Below the pieces are notes generated by a model that worked only from the letters and a program-made list of their open reading frames with translations, was not told the DNA's origin and ran no database searches. From assembly GCF_002013915.1 (NCBI RefSeq), contig NZ_MBTF01000012.1, positions 496,001 through 560,000 of the forward strand: a DNA stretch of 64,000 bases. Direction: 5' to 3'. Made by a program: the position numbers and the translations under genes. Source of the stretch: Mucilaginibacter pedocola. Its GTDB lineage: Bacteria > Bacteroidota > Bacteroidia > Sphingobacteriales > Sphingobacteriaceae. Shown one piece after another: positions 53,679 through 63,726 of the stretch; the first letter of the stretch is position 1, and every line of letters starts with the position of its first letter.

Positions 53679-54260
53679 ATGTGCGCTGCCCTTCTTCAGG
53701 ACGATGAGTCACTGGTGGGCCGTTTGAACGACGGCGATACCGGCGCACTGGCTGCTATTTATGAGGCCTATTGGTATAAACTTTATAAAAGTGCCTGGGC
53801 GCTCCTCAAATCGAAAGAACTTGCCGAAGATGTAGTACAGGAAGTATTTATGCAGCTTTGGAACCTGCGCGGGCGGCTGAGCATTGGGCATTCCCTTAAC
53901 GCTTACCTTTATGCATCGGTAAGGTTCCAGGCCTTCCGCACCATTAAAGACAGACGGCTGCACGAGGATATCTTCGACGAACTTTACCACCATTTGCTTA
54001 CCACCCCTGCCCTGCAGGATTTTGAACTGCGCGAACTAAAAAACCGCATTGAAGATGTGGTAGAGCAACTGCCGCCGCAATGCAAAACCGTTTATAAGCT
54101 AAGCCGCGAAGAACACCTTTCGCACAAGCAAATTGCCGAGCAATTGCACATATCCACCAAAGCGGTAGAAAAACACCTCACCAAAGCGCTGCGCGTATTG
54201 CGCCTCAACCTACGCGACCTGGTTACCATTGAAATATTTTTTTACCTGCTGAAAAAATAA
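53679..54260 (+). CDS. ECF RNA polymerase sigma factor (FecI-like)
   Basis: A 193-residue sigma factor. Region 2 (about 15-85, GALAAIYEAYWYKLY; LAEDVVQEVFMQLW) and region 4 (about 125-180, HLSHKQIAEQLHISTKAVEKHL) are both clear, and the tail is hydrophobic (IEIFFYLLKK). It heads the plus-strand sigma, FecR, STN-SusC, SusD, sulfatase locus and should drive its transcription upon signal from SusC. Confidence 0.95.
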   Translation: MCAALLQDDESLVGRLNDGDTGALAAIYEAYWYKLYKSAWALLKSKELAEDVVQEVFMQLWNLRGRLSIGHSLNAYLYASVRFQAFRTIKDRRLHEDIFDELYHHLLTTPALQDFELRELKNRIEDVVEQLPPQCKTVYKLSREEHLSHKQIAEQLHISTKAVEKHLTKALRVLRLNLRDLVTIEIFFYLLKK

Positions 54261-54274
54261 TTTTCGAACGGAGG

Positions 54275-54308
54275 TAGGGATAGGGCCTCTTTTTTACTCT
54301 TATCCCTA
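54275..54308 (+). terminator. Hairpin between the sigma and FecR genes (attenuator?)
   Basis: TAGGGATA (54275-54282) and TATCCCTA (54301-54308) form an 8-bp inverted repeat. An overlapping short stem GAGG/CCTC is followed by a T-run. It may limit FecR expression relative to the sigma factor. Confidence 0.4.
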
Positions 54309-54319
54309 AAACCGACCAA

Positions 54320-55477
54320 TTGGAACCGACCGAATTTAAAGCCTTACTGGAAAAGTACACCTCGGGGCAGGCAACCGCCGAAGAGGACGAACTGGTAAAA
54401 CGACTGCTGGATAGCTACGAAAGCACTGCAGGCGAACCCGATATGACCGATACCGAGCGCGACGAACTGCGTGAGCGTATGCTGAGCAACTTGATGGCAT
54501 ATGCTGAGCCGCCGCAGCGCAAAGTATTCAGGCTTAACTATAAATGGGCAGCCGCGGCCATACTACTTGTGTTTATTGGCCTTACCGCTATATTTTACAA
54601 ACAGCCCGGAAAACCTCAAACACCTACTATTGCAACAACATCTGCCCAAAAGAAATTGCATGCTGGTGGCAACAAAGCCTCGCTTACCCTTGCCGATGGC
54701 AGCGTAGTAGTATTGGATAGTGCCGGCAATGGATTGGTGGCGCTGCAAGGCAATACCCGCATCACCAAAACCGGCGATGGGCAGTTACAGTATGCAGGTG
54801 GCGATGCTAATGCCACAGCACTTGCCTACAACACCGTAGCAACACCCAACGGTGGCACCTATCAGCTTACCCTGCCCGATGGCACTAAGGTTTGGCTCAA
54901 TGCAGCATCGTCCATCACCTTCCCTACCCGCTTTGATAATACAAGCCGCAATGTGAAACTGACCGGCGAGGCTTATTTTGAAGTAGCAAAGAAAACCACT
55001 GCTACCGGCAGGCTGCCATTTATTGTTAATGCAGGAGCCTCTAAAGTAGAAGTATTGGGCACGCATTTTAACGTTTCGGCCTATGCCGATAATGGCAGCC
55101 ACGAGGTTACCCTGTTAGAAGGTGCCGTTAAGGTAAGCCGCGGTGGTAGGTCGGCCCGTATAGTGCCGGGGCAGCAGGCAACCATGGCCGGCGGCAATGC
55201 AGGCATACTGGTGGGCAAAGCCAACATTGAGAACGTAATGGCCTGGAAGGACGGGTTGTTCTCATTCGATAACACGGATATATCTTCGGCCATGAAAGAT
55301 ATAGCGCGTTGGTACAATGCCAAAGTTGTGTATAAGGGTTCTATCCCTGCAACGGGCTTCACGGGCGTATTGCCGCGCAGCAGCGATATACAAACCGTGC
55401 TCGACTGGCTATCCAGCACCCGCGTATTGAAGTGCCGTGCCGATGGCGAAACCATCATTATTGAAAAAGCTAATTAA
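54320..55477 (+). CDS. FecR-family anti-sigma factor
   Basis: A 385-residue protein beginning with TTG (MEPTEFKALLEKYTSGQATAEE matches the family N-terminus). A cytoplasmic anti-sigma segment (1-70) is followed by one membrane helix (about 75-93, WAAAAILLVFIGLTAIFY), the periplasmic FecR domain (about 170-285, GEAYFEVAKKTT) and the C-terminal DUF4974-type domain (about 315-385). It should pass the signal from the STN domain of the downstream SusC to the sigma factor. Confidence 0.94.
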   Translation: MEPTEFKALLEKYTSGQATAEEDELVKRLLDSYESTAGEPDMTDTERDELRERMLSNLMAYAEPPQRKVFRLNYKWAAAAILLVFIGLTAIFYKQPGKPQTPTIATTSAQKKLHAGGNKASLTLADGSVVVLDSAGNGLVALQGNTRITKTGDGQLQYAGGDANATALAYNTVATPNGGTYQLTLPDGTKVWLNAASSITFPTRFDNTSRNVKLTGEAYFEVAKKTTATGRLPFIVNAGASKVEVLGTHFNVSAYADNGSHEVTLLEGAVKVSRGGRSARIVPGQQATMAGGNAGILVGKANIENVMAWKDGLFSFDNTDISSAMKDIARWYNAKVVYKGSIPATGFTGVLPRSSDIQTVLDWLSSTRVLKCRADGETIIIEKAN

Positions 55478-55566
55478 CCAATTTCAACTATAAACCCGAA
55501 TTTAAAAAGAAGTAAACTATGAGATAAAGCGATACCCCTACCCACACATCGCCCCATAAAAAATAA

Positions 55567-55591
55567 GCTCGCCGGGTACCAGCCGGCAAGC
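55567..55591 (+). terminator. GC-rich hairpin between FecR and SusC
   Basis: Arms GCTCGCCGG (55567-55575) and CCGGCAAGC (55583-55591) pair at 8 of 9 positions around a 7-nt loop. A weak T-tract (ATGTTTTGG) follows. It lies in the 197-bp gap before SusC and may allow different levels of the regulatory and structural genes. Confidence 0.45.
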
Positions 55592-55674
55592 CATAATGTT
55601 TTGGCCGGGGCTAAAAGCGAATGGGGATGGTAAACATCCCGCCAATTATAACCAACCATTAAACGATCAAATGT

Positions 55675-58600
55675 ATGAAAGTAACTATACATTGCAAAGC
55701 ACTGCCTTTGCAGTGGGGGAATGCTTATGCGCTCCCCGAAATTAAAAAACAGCTTCTTAGATACCTGCTGCTCATGAAATTAACCTGCATCATATTGTTG
55801 GCTCTTACGTTTAAGGTAAGCGCATCAACCTATGCGCAAAACGTAACCATCAATATAAAAAGCGGCAGTTTAAAAGAACTACTGAACGAGATGCGCCGCC
55901 AAACAGGCTATTATTTCCTGTACGACCGCAGCGTGGTGGCCCAAACCCAGTCGGTAGAAGCGCACTTTACTAACCAGGACCTGAAAACGGTACTGCCCGC
56001 TATTTGCAAACAATACCACCTCAATTACGAGATAAAGAATAAGGTAATTATTGTAACCACGGTCAATGCCGAAACCAATGCATCGCCGAACGGCGGCTCA
56101 AAAGATGCAGCCCAGCTTGCCGATGTAAAAGGCCACATCCGCGACAGCCGCAACCAGCCACTGCCCGGTGCCAGCATATTGGTAAAAGGCACCACCAAAG
56201 GCGTAATGACGGATGCCAACGGCGATTTCAGCCTCAACGGTATCGATAAAAACGCGGTGCTGGTCGTTTCGTTCACCGGTTTTTCTACGCAGGAAATAAG
56301 CCTGGATGGTAGAGCGGAAGTCACCATTGTACTGAAAGAAATTATTCAGGACCTGAACAGCGTAGTGGTTATCGGCTACGGTACCCAGCGCAAAAGCGAC
56401 TTAACAGGTTCGGTAGTATCGCTCAAGAGTGCCGATTTTAACAAGGGCGGTACCAATACTTCGGTAGCGCAACTGATACAGGGGCATGCGCCGGGCGTGC
56501 AGGTAACCCAATCGAGTGCGGCACCTGGTGGCGGCGTTTCTATCCGCATCAGGGGTTCGGGCTCTATCAATGCCGGTAACGAGCCTTTGTATGTGATAGA
56601 TGGCTTCCCTATCAATAACGCTGCGCCGGTAGTAGCCAACGGTATTGGTTTTGGCGGCGCGCCACCTCCGGCCAACCCGCTGAATGCCATGAACCCTGCT
56701 GACATCGAATCGATAGAGATACTGAAAGATGCATCGGCAACGGCCATTTACGGTTCTCGTGGTGCCAACGGCGTGGTGCTTATCACCACCAAAAAAGGCA
56801 AGGATGGCAGGCTGAACGTGGAGTACAATGTTACTGCCTCGCAGGCCACCGTACAGAAGAAGCTGAAACTGCTGGGCACGCAAGATTATATTAACGTAAT
56901 GAACCAACTGGCTGCATCGCGTAATGCGGTACAGCCCTTCTCGGCCTCGGCCATCAGCGCTATTGGTGCCGGTACCGACTGGCAGGATGTTATTTACCGC
57001 CGCGCCTTTACGCAGGACCATAACCTGTCCATGTCGGGCGGTTCGGGTAAAACAACTTTCTTTACCTCCTTCAACTACAACAACCAGGATGGCGTATTGC
57101 GCAACACTTACTTTAAGCGTTACCAGGGCCGTGTAAATTTAGAGCACAAAGCCAGCGATAAATTTAAACTGGGGCTGAACTTTAACACCTCCACCATAAA
57201 CGACCAGCAGGTACCCACCGGCAGCGATGTGATAAACCAGGATGCCGACGTTATTAACTCGGCCATTGTTATCCCGCCCGTTTTCCAGGTGTATAATACC
57301 GATGGTACGTATGTGAGGCCGGAGAGTGGCCAAATAGTTTCGGTAACGGTTGATAACCCGCTGGCCTTGCTGCGCGGTACAACAGCTAAAGGCGTAAACA
57401 ACCGCACCTTCGGTAACATCTTCGGCGAGTATACGCTGGCTCCGGGGCTATCGGCAAAAGTTACCCTGGGTTCCGACCGTAGCACTACCCGGCGCGATGT
57501 TTACCAAAGCACCATTACCCAACGCGGCAAAAGCTTTAACGGCGGCGCCAGTATCCTTACCGGCGAACTGAATACCTCGCTGGTAGAGGGCTTGCTGAAC
57601 TATCAAAAATCATTCGGTAAAAGCAGCATCAGCGCTGTGGGTGGTTATACTTACCAGCAGTTCGACCTGCGCCGCTTTAACGGCAGCATCAGGGGCTTTC
57701 CTTCGGACCTTACCGAAACCAATAGCTTGCAATTAGGTGATACCAACCTGGATGACCTGAATAGCCTAACCACCAAACGCAGGCTGATATCGTACCTCGG
57801 CCGTGTGAACTACAACTATGCCGAAAAGTATTTACTTACTGCATCCTTCCGTGCCGATGGCTCGTCTAACTTCGGGCAAAACCATCCTTATGGTTACTTC
57901 CCGTCGTTTTCGGCAGCATGGCGCATGGTGCAGGAAGATTTCATTAAAAACACCGGCGTATTCTCCGACCTGAAACTGCGCCTCGGTTACGGCCAGATAG
58001 GTAACGATGATATTGGTGTGGGTAATGCCTTTGCAACCTACGGCAGCGGCGCATTGGTGAATTTCGGCAACACCCAAACATCGACCGTAGCCCCTACCCG
58101 CATACCTAACCCCGATCTGAAATGGGAAACTACGGAGCAATATAACGTAGGTTTAGATTTCGGTTTCTTCGGCGGAAGGTTGAGCGGTTCGGCAGAATAC
58201 TTTGTTAAAAACACCCGCGACCTGCTCATTAGCCTGCCTATCCCTATTTCTACAGGTTTTGGCGCTATTACCACCAACGTGGGTAAGGTGCGCAACAGCG
58301 GTTTTGAGTTGCTGTTGCAATCGGCCAACCTCACAGGCAAATTCAAATGGAACACCACCTTCAACATCGCCACGCTTAAAAACGAGGTGATAAGCACAGG
58401 GCCGGTTCCATCTATAATCAGCAGCCTGTATTCTACATCGGCCATTGCCCGCCCCGGCGACCCGCTGTTCGCCTACTTCGGTTACCAAAGTACCGGCATC
58501 TTCCAAACTGCCGAAGAAGTAGCCGCATCGGCACAAAAAGGCGTGGCCGTACCCGGTGCACCGCGCTGGAAGGATGTGAACAACGATGGCAAAATTGATG

Positions 58601-59127
58601 CTAACGACCGTGTGGTATTAGGCAAAACCTTCCCCGACTACACCTTCGGTATCAATAACACCTTTAGCTACGGCCCGCTTGACCTGAGCGTATTTATTGA
58701 TGGTGCGCAAAATTTCTCGCTATTTAATTACGGCGTGGTTGATGCCCTTTACCCTAACGACCCATACCGCAACCGCCTTGCCGAGCCATTACTAAACCGC
58801 TGGACGGCCGATAACAACAGCAATGCATGGCCATCGAGCATTGATTTTACCAAGTATGGCGGCGGCATGGTTAACTCTTATACCGTTACCGATGCCTCCT
58901 TCGTGCGTATTAAAAACGTGATGCTATCGTACCGACTGCCGGTTAAAAACGTAAAGTTCCTGCGTTCGGCAAGCATTTTTGTGAGCGGGCAAAACCTCAA
59001 AACGTTTAGCAAATACGCCGGTTACGACCCTGATGTAAACTCCACAAGTTCGTCCATCATCAGGGTAGACCGTAACTCCTATCCTTCGGCAAGGATATTC
59101 TCTTTAGGGCTTAATGTGAAACTTTAA
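55675..59127 (+). CDS. SusC/RagA-family transporter with STN domain
   Basis: A 1150-residue outer-membrane importer. The N-terminal extension and signal peptide (about 1-60, ending VSASTYAQ) precede an STN domain (about 60-125, INIKSGSLKELLNEMRRQTG), a carboxypeptidase-regulatory-like domain (about 148-225, VKGHIRDSRNQPLPGASILVKG), the plug (starting VVIGYGTQRKSDLTGSV) and a barrel ending SLGLNVKL. The STN domain fits control by the upstream FecR/ECF pair. The SusD partner begins 12 bp downstream, and a sulfatase follows, pointing to a sulfated glycan. Confidence 0.95.
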   Translation: MKVTIHCKALPLQWGNAYALPEIKKQLLRYLLLMKLTCIILLALTFKVSASTYAQNVTINIKSGSLKELLNEMRRQTGYYFLYDRSVVAQTQSVEAHFTNQDLKTVLPAICKQYHLNYEIKNKVIIVTTVNAETNASPNGGSKDAAQLADVKGHIRDSRNQPLPGASILVKGTTKGVMTDANGDFSLNGIDKNAVLVVSFTGFSTQEISLDGRAEVTIVLKEIIQDLNSVVVIGYGTQRKSDLTGSVVSLKSADFNKGGTNTSVAQLIQGHAPGVQVTQSSAAPGGGVSIRIRGSGSINAGNEPLYVIDGFPINNAAPVVANGIGFGGAPPPANPLNAMNPADIESIEILKDASATAIYGSRGANGVVLITTKKGKDGRLNVEYNVTASQATVQKKLKLLGTQDYINVMNQLAASRNAVQPFSASAISAIGAGTDWQDVIYRRAFTQDHNLSMSGGSGKTTFFTSFNYNNQDGVLRNTYFKRYQGRVNLEHKASDKFKLGLNFNTSTINDQQVPTGSDVINQDADVINSAIVIPPVFQVYNTDGTYVRPESGQIVSVTVDNPLALLRGTTAKGVNNRTFGNIFGEYTLAPGLSAKVTLGSDRSTTRRDVYQSTITQRGKSFNGGASILTGELNTSLVEGLLNYQKSFGKSSISAVGGYTYQQFDLRRFNGSIRGFPSDLTETNSLQLGDTNLDDLNSLTTKRRLISYLGRVNYNYAEKYLLTASFRADGSSNFGQNHPYGYFPSFSAAWRMVQEDFIKNTGVFSDLKLRLGYGQIGNDDIGVGNAFATYGSGALVNFGNTQTSTVAPTRIPNPDLKWETTEQYNVGLDFGFFGGRLSGSAEYFVKNTRDLLISLPIPISTGFGAITTNVGKVRNSGFELLLQSANLTGKFKWNTTFNIATLKNEVISTGPVPSIISSLYSTSAIARPGDPLFAYFGYQSTGIFQTAEEVAASAQKGVAVPGAPRWKDVNNDGKIDANDRVVLGKTFPDYTFGINNTFSYGPLDLSVFIDGAQNFSLFNYGVVDALYPNDPYRNRLAEPLLNRWTADNNSNAWPSSIDFTKYGGGMVNSYTVTDASFVRIKNVMLSYRLPVKNVKFLRSASIFVSGQNLKTFSKYAGYDPDVNSTSSSIIRVDRNSYPSARIFSLGLNVKL

Positions 59128-59139
59128 CCATCAACAACA

Positions 59140-60579
59140 ATGAAAACCTATTATAAATTTTGGATACTTTGCCTTGCACTGGTGCTGGGTACGGGATGCA
59201 AAAAAGGGCTTGATATAGCGCCTGCTTCCGAGTTATCCGATTCTTTCCTGCTCACCAAAAAGGGCGCAACTGCCCTGCTGAACGGCGTTTATGCCGACGG
59301 TCAGTTTATTGCTGATGCCGGCGTAAACCGTATATATGTTGAAGAAGCTGTTACCGACGTGCTGGTGAATTACCGCGGTGCTCTGAATATTGATGTTCTG
59401 CCATTCCAGAGCTTCAACTGGTTGCCTACCGCGCCGTTCCTGTCGCAATTCTACAGCAAAAACTATACTACCATCAGGGACGCCAATATCCTGTTATCGA
59501 ACATCCCTAACAACCCGGAGCTTAGTGCCGATGAGAAAAAGTTAATGACCGCAGAAGCCCGCTTTTTACGCGGATTGGCGTATTACTACCTCTACGGCTG
59601 GTTTGGCCCCGTGCCCATGATAACCAAGCCCTTCACCAGCGCTACCGACGATTTTAACGTACCAAAAGCAGAAGAAACCGAGCTGCTAAATTTCATTGAG
59701 AGTGAACTGATAGCCTCGGCTAACGACCTGCCCGGTACCATTATCACTACAGGCAAAGCCACAAAAGGTGCTGCATTGGGGGTACTCACCAAGTTTTACC
59801 TGCAAACCAAAAACTGGCAAAAAGCAACAGCAACGGCCAAACAGGTAATGGATATGAACATCTACAAACTGCAAACAGATTATGTGGCGCTGTTCGATAG
59901 GGCCAACAAGGGTAACCCCGAGATGATATTTGTTTACCCTGCGCTTAATAAAATAGGCTTCGGTAACGTGTGGACGGCTAATGCTTTACCGCCGCAATAC
60001 CCAACCACCGTATTTAACACCGCAACACAGGTATGTATGCCGTTGGCATTTTACAAAACCTTTGCCGCTGCAGATAAGCGCCGCAATTTGATACTGACAT
60101 CGTACACCAGCACTACAGGGGCGCTTATCGACCTAACAACGGGCGTGGAATATCAAAATCCGCGCAGCCTGAAATACCCCACAGACCCTGCTGCGGATGA
60201 GCGCCACCACGGTAACGATTTCCCGCTGATACGCTATGCCGATATATTACTGAGCCGCGCCGAAGCATTGGTGCAGGAAGGTGCCGTTACACAAGAAGCC
60301 GTAGACCTGCTGAACATGGTACACACCCGCGCCGGCCTAACCGCCTTTACCCTTACCGACCTGCCCGATAAAAACACCTTCATCACTGCCTTGGTTAAAG
60401 AACGCGGCTGGGAATTTTACAGTGAAGGCAAACGCCGCGAGGACCTGCTGCGCAACGGCCTGTTCCTGAAAAACGCTACCGACCGTGGCCTGCCTGCTAA
60501 AGACTTCCAGGTGCGGTTCCCCTTCCCGCAATCGGAAGTGGATGCTAATAAAAAACTGGTGCAAAATACCGGCTATTAA
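59140..60579 (+). CDS. RagB/SusD-family outer-membrane lipoprotein
   Basis: A 479-residue SusD-like lipoprotein (lipobox LGTGC, then KKGLDI). The helical core has KLMTAEARFLRGLAYYYLYGWFGPVPMI, and the C-terminus ends KLVQNTGY, close to the usual NPGY. It is shorter than the other two SusD proteins of this window. It pairs with the STN-SusC 12 bp upstream. Confidence 0.95.
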   Translation: MKTYYKFWILCLALVLGTGCKKGLDIAPASELSDSFLLTKKGATALLNGVYADGQFIADAGVNRIYVEEAVTDVLVNYRGALNIDVLPFQSFNWLPTAPFLSQFYSKNYTTIRDANILLSNIPNNPELSADEKKLMTAEARFLRGLAYYYLYGWFGPVPMITKPFTSATDDFNVPKAEETELLNFIESELIASANDLPGTIITTGKATKGAALGVLTKFYLQTKNWQKATATAKQVMDMNIYKLQTDYVALFDRANKGNPEMIFVYPALNKIGFGNVWTANALPPQYPTTVFNTATQVCMPLAFYKTFAAADKRRNLILTSYTSTTGALIDLTTGVEYQNPRSLKYPTDPAADERHHGNDFPLIRYADILLSRAEALVQEGAVTQEAVDLLNMVHTRAGLTAFTLTDLPDKNTFITALVKERGWEFYSEGKRREDLLRNGLFLKNATDRGLPAKDFQVRFPFPQSEVDANKKLVQNTGY

Positions 60580-60624
60580 TAACCTAAGGGGGCGATGCAT
60601 GTCGCCCCTTTCAAAACTATACTT

Positions 60625-62280
60625 ATGAGAAAAGGTACATTAGCGCTGCTCGCCTGCGCTGTATTAGCTACCCAAAGCTTGCAAACTCTTGCACAATCGC
60701 CCGTAAAAATACGTGCTGCAACAGGCAAGAAGCCAAACATCATTATTATACTGGCAGATGATATGGGCTTTTCGGATGTTGGCTGCTACGGCGGCGAAAT
60801 ACCCACGCCCAATATTGATATGCTGGCCAAAAATGGTGTAAGGCTTAGCAGTTTTTATAACAACAGCCGCTGCTGCCCAAGCCGTGCATCGTTACTAACG
60901 GGTTTGTACCCGCACCAGGCGGGCATAGGCGATATGTCGGAAGACCCGAATGATAACGGCGTGAACGAAGAGGGTGTGCCCGGCTACCGCGGCTTTTTAA
61001 CGCCCAACACCGTAACCATGGCCGAAGTATTGAAGACGGCCGGCTACCACACCTACATGACGGGTAAATGGCACGTAGGTATGCATGGGAAAGAGAAATG
61101 GCCATTGCAGCGCGGGTTTGAGCGGTATTATGGTATTCTTTCGGGCGCATCGAGCTACCTGCATCCCTTCCCGCCGCGCGGCATTACGACCGATAACGGC
61201 GATACGCAATACGATTTCCCGGATGATTATTATACTACCGATGCCTTTGGCGACAATGCCGTAAAATTCATCAGCGAGCAGCGCGATGCCAAACCATTCT
61301 TTTTGTACCTGGCCTTTAATGCACCGCACTGGCCTTTGCAGGCTCGCCAGCAGGACATTAAGCTAATGGAAGGTAAATACCAAAAAGGATGGGATTCGAT
61401 ACGGTACGAGCGGGTGAAAAAACAAGTTGCCATGGGGCTTGCCAAACCCGGCTGGGCAACCGCCGAACGCGAAATGCGCCCCTGGAACCAGCTAACCGAG
61501 CAACAACAAAAGGATGTAAGCTACCGCATGACGGTTTATGCCGCCATGGTTTACCGCATGGACCTGAATATAGGAAAGGTATTAGCCACCTTGAAACAGC
61601 AAAAGAAACTGGATAACACGCTCATTATGTTCATGAGCGATAACGGCGCCTGTGCCGAACCGTACCAGGAATTGGGCGGCGGACCAATGGCATCTATCAA
61701 CGACGGGCTGAAATATGGCGCCATTTCCTACGGGATGGGTTGGGCCAATGTATCTAACACGCCCTTCAAAAAATACAAGAACCAAACCTTTGAGGGTGGC
61801 ATAGCGGCACCATTGGTGGCTTACTGGCCGGCTATGTTCAAGGGGCAGTCGGGTAAGTTTAACGGTACACCCTTCCACATTACCGACCTGATGGCTACCG
61901 TGGCAGATGCGGCGAAAGCTACCTACCCTACCAACTACAATGGCAGGCAAATAACGCCTACCGAGGGGCTAAGCATGTTACCTGCATTAAAAGCCGGCAA
62001 GGGCGAAACGCATGAGTACTTTTATTGGGAACACGAGGGGCACTGCGCCGTTATCTACAAAAATTGGAAGATAGTAAAAGCCGCCCTCGCCAATAAATGG
62101 GAACTGTACGACCTGGATGCCGACCGCACCGAACGCCACAACCTGGCCGCGGAACACGCAGATATAGTAACCGCATTAGACAAAAAATGGCAGGATTGGG
62201 CCAACTCGCACCAGGTTTTCCCGAAAGGACCGAATTATAAAGACAATATGGCCAACCACCCAAACAAATACGCTGATTAA
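60625..62280 (+). CDS. Type I sulfatase (arylsulfatase family), exported
   Basis: A 551-residue sulfatase from the start at 60625 (signal peptide MRKGTLALLACAVLATQSLQ); an earlier in-frame ATG adds 10 residues. The formylglycine site is C83-C-P-S-R87, which requires maturation of Cys83. The metal-binding DD is D45-D46 (ILADDMG). Further active-site elements are GKWHVG and SDNGA. It should remove sulfate esters from imported or surface-bound glycans in the periplasm. It ends the SusCD locus before a strong terminator; no sulfatase-maturing enzyme is in the window. Confidence 0.94.
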   Translation: MRKGTLALLACAVLATQSLQTLAQSPVKIRAATGKKPNIIIILADDMGFSDVGCYGGEIPTPNIDMLAKNGVRLSSFYNNSRCCPSRASLLTGLYPHQAGIGDMSEDPNDNGVNEEGVPGYRGFLTPNTVTMAEVLKTAGYHTYMTGKWHVGMHGKEKWPLQRGFERYYGILSGASSYLHPFPPRGITTDNGDTQYDFPDDYYTTDAFGDNAVKFISEQRDAKPFFLYLAFNAPHWPLQARQQDIKLMEGKYQKGWDSIRYERVKKQVAMGLAKPGWATAEREMRPWNQLTEQQQKDVSYRMTVYAAMVYRMDLNIGKVLATLKQQKKLDNTLIMFMSDNGACAEPYQELGGGPMASINDGLKYGAISYGMGWANVSNTPFKKYKNQTFEGGIAAPLVAYWPAMFKGQSGKFNGTPFHITDLMATVADAAKATYPTNYNGRQITPTEGLSMLPALKAGKGETHEYFYWEHEGHCAVIYKNWKIVKAALANKWELYDLDADRTERHNLAAEHADIVTALDKKWQDWANSHQVFPKGPNYKDNMANHPNKYAD

Positions 62281-62305
62281 ATTTTGTTGGTTAAATCAGT
62301 TGCTT

Positions 62306-62343
62306 CAAGCCGTCCTGCGCCCGCAGGCGGCTTGTTCGTTTTT
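62306..62343 (+). terminator. Rho-independent terminator after the sulfatase
   Basis: CAAGCCG/CGGCTTG and CCTGCG/CGCAGG arms form a 13-bp stem with one bulged T and a 2-nt loop, followed by TTCGTTTTT. It closes the sigma/FecR/SusCD/sulfatase locus. Confidence 0.9.
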
Positions 62344-62345
62344 AG

Positions 62346-62558
62346 CCCTTTCCTCCTCCTTCCCCAGGGAAGGAATCACACATTCCCCTCGCTCTTCTTT
62401 GCAGGCCTTTAAAATTCCCTTCTTGGGGAGGGGTGCGGCAGGGTGTGCGCAAATGCAGGGAGGGGTTTAGCCGATATGCCTTGTGGCCTTGCATATCCAT
62501 TAACCCCTTCCTCCCCCTTCCCAAGGGAAGGAATCGCACTTCCCCTGCTCTTTTTTGC
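62346..62558. repeat. Duplicated C-rich element between sulfatase and LacI genes
   Basis: Two direct copies of about 55 bp (62346-62402 and 62504-62558) share CTTCC, AGGGAAGGAATC and the CTCTT...TTGC end. Between them is a G-rich part (GGGGAGGGGTG) complementary to the C-rich runs. The 322-bp gap from the sulfatase stop to the LacI start holds no gene. It resembles interspersed C-rich repeats seen in Bacteroidota. Confidence 0.6.
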
Positions 62559-62602
62559 GCCCCCACCTCATACAAAATGTTCTATCTTTGGCGTCTACCC
62601 AG

Positions 62603-63664
62603 ATGAAGAAAACAGCAAGCGAACTAAACGGCGTTAAGGAAATAGCGCGCAGGGCAAATGTATCTATCGGTACGGTGGATAGGGTGATGCATAACCGTAA
62701 GGGCGTGTCTGACGCTACGCGGCTGAAGATAGAGGCCATTATTAAGGAACTGAACTTTCAGCCCAATAAAATGGCCAGCCTGTTGGCCACGCGCAAAAAC
62801 ATGAATTTTGCAGTGCTGATACCCGCCGTGTCGGAAGAAACCGACTACTGGAGCTACCCGCTCAACGGCATTAACCAGGCCGCTGCCGAAACCAACCAGT
62901 TTGGCGTTACGGTAAAGCCTTATTTCTACGCGCTTGATTCGAAAGAAAGCTTTAATAGGGTTGCCGAAGAAATGCTGAAGGATGAGCCGCATGCCGTATT
63001 GCTGGCACCATCATTTGTGGAAGATTCGCAGGTGTTAGCAAAGAGAATTAATGAACTGGGCTTACCCCTTGCCTTCATCAACTCGGACCTTGCCGGGCAG
63101 GATAACCTTACCTACATTGGGCCTGACCTGTATCAAAGCGGCCGGTTGGCGGCACAGCTCGTGAGTTTTTCGCTGAAACCGCTGGATAAGGTTTTGATCA
63201 TCAATATATCTGCCGACCTGCGCAACGACCACCATTTGGTACGCAAAGAACATGGCTTTAAGAAATTCTTTGAAGAAACAAGGAGCGCCACGCATATATC
63301 CACCCTCAACATCAGCGAAACCAAAGTATGCGTTGTGGAAGAGGCGCTAACAAGGACGCTGAATGCCGACAACACTATCAAAGCCATTTTTGTAACCAAC
63401 TCGCGCGTAAATATTGTTGCCGAAATATTGAAGAAACACAGACGTAATGACCTATTGGTTGGTTACGACTTTTTGGAGAAGAACATCGATTACCTCAAAA
63501 GCGGGCAGATAAAATACCTGATATGCCAACGCCCGAAAGAACAAGGCTATCTGGGCATTATGGCGCTGTATAAACACCTCTACAACGTGAGCGAGGTGGA
63601 GCGTTTTGTCTATATGCCTATCGATATCATCACCAAAGAGAACTACCAGTTCTACAATGGTTAA
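62603..63664 (+). CDS. LacI-family transcriptional regulator
   Basis: A 353-residue regulator from the start at 62603 (MKKTASELNGVKEIARRANV); an upstream in-frame ATG adds 16 residues, and its sequence lies in the repeat region. The DNA-binding head (about 9-60) has the HTH VKEIARRANVSIGTVDRVM and the hinge helix. The rest is a periplasmic-binding-protein-like sensor (about 65-350) that would bind a sugar. The target genes are not clear; the sulfatase locus upstream and the CBM9-like gene convergent to it are the nearest. Confidence 0.93.
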   Translation: MKKTASELNGVKEIARRANVSIGTVDRVMHNRKGVSDATRLKIEAIIKELNFQPNKMASLLATRKNMNFAVLIPAVSEETDYWSYPLNGINQAAAETNQFGVTVKPYFYALDSKESFNRVAEEMLKDEPHAVLLAPSFVEDSQVLAKRINELGLPLAFINSDLAGQDNLTYIGPDLYQSGRLAAQLVSFSLKPLDKVLIINISADLRNDHHLVRKEHGFKKFFEETRSATHISTLNISETKVCVVEEALTRTLNADNTIKAIFVTNSRVNIVAEILKKHRRNDLLVGYDFLEKNIDYLKSGQIKYLICQRPKEQGYLGIMALYKHLYNVSEVERFVYMPIDIITKENYQFYNG

Positions 63665-63723
63665 TCCTGCCCATCGGGTTTGCCATGAGGCAGCATAGCA
63701 AAGGCCAACAAATATCTTTTCAT
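63661..63723 (-). pseudogene. 20-codon stub resembling a signal peptide
   Basis: The reading frame MKRYLLAFAMLPHGKPDGQD starts 3 bp after the CBM9-like stop and ends on the LacI stop. Its first 12 residues look like a signal peptide. It may be the beginning of a gene lost by deletion, or a chance frame. Confidence 0.25.
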
Positions 63724-63726
63724 GAT

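Noticed and set aside
62342..62637. Short reading frames in the C-rich repeat region
   Set aside because: They are low-complexity Arg/Gly/Pro-rich frames caused by the duplicated repeat.
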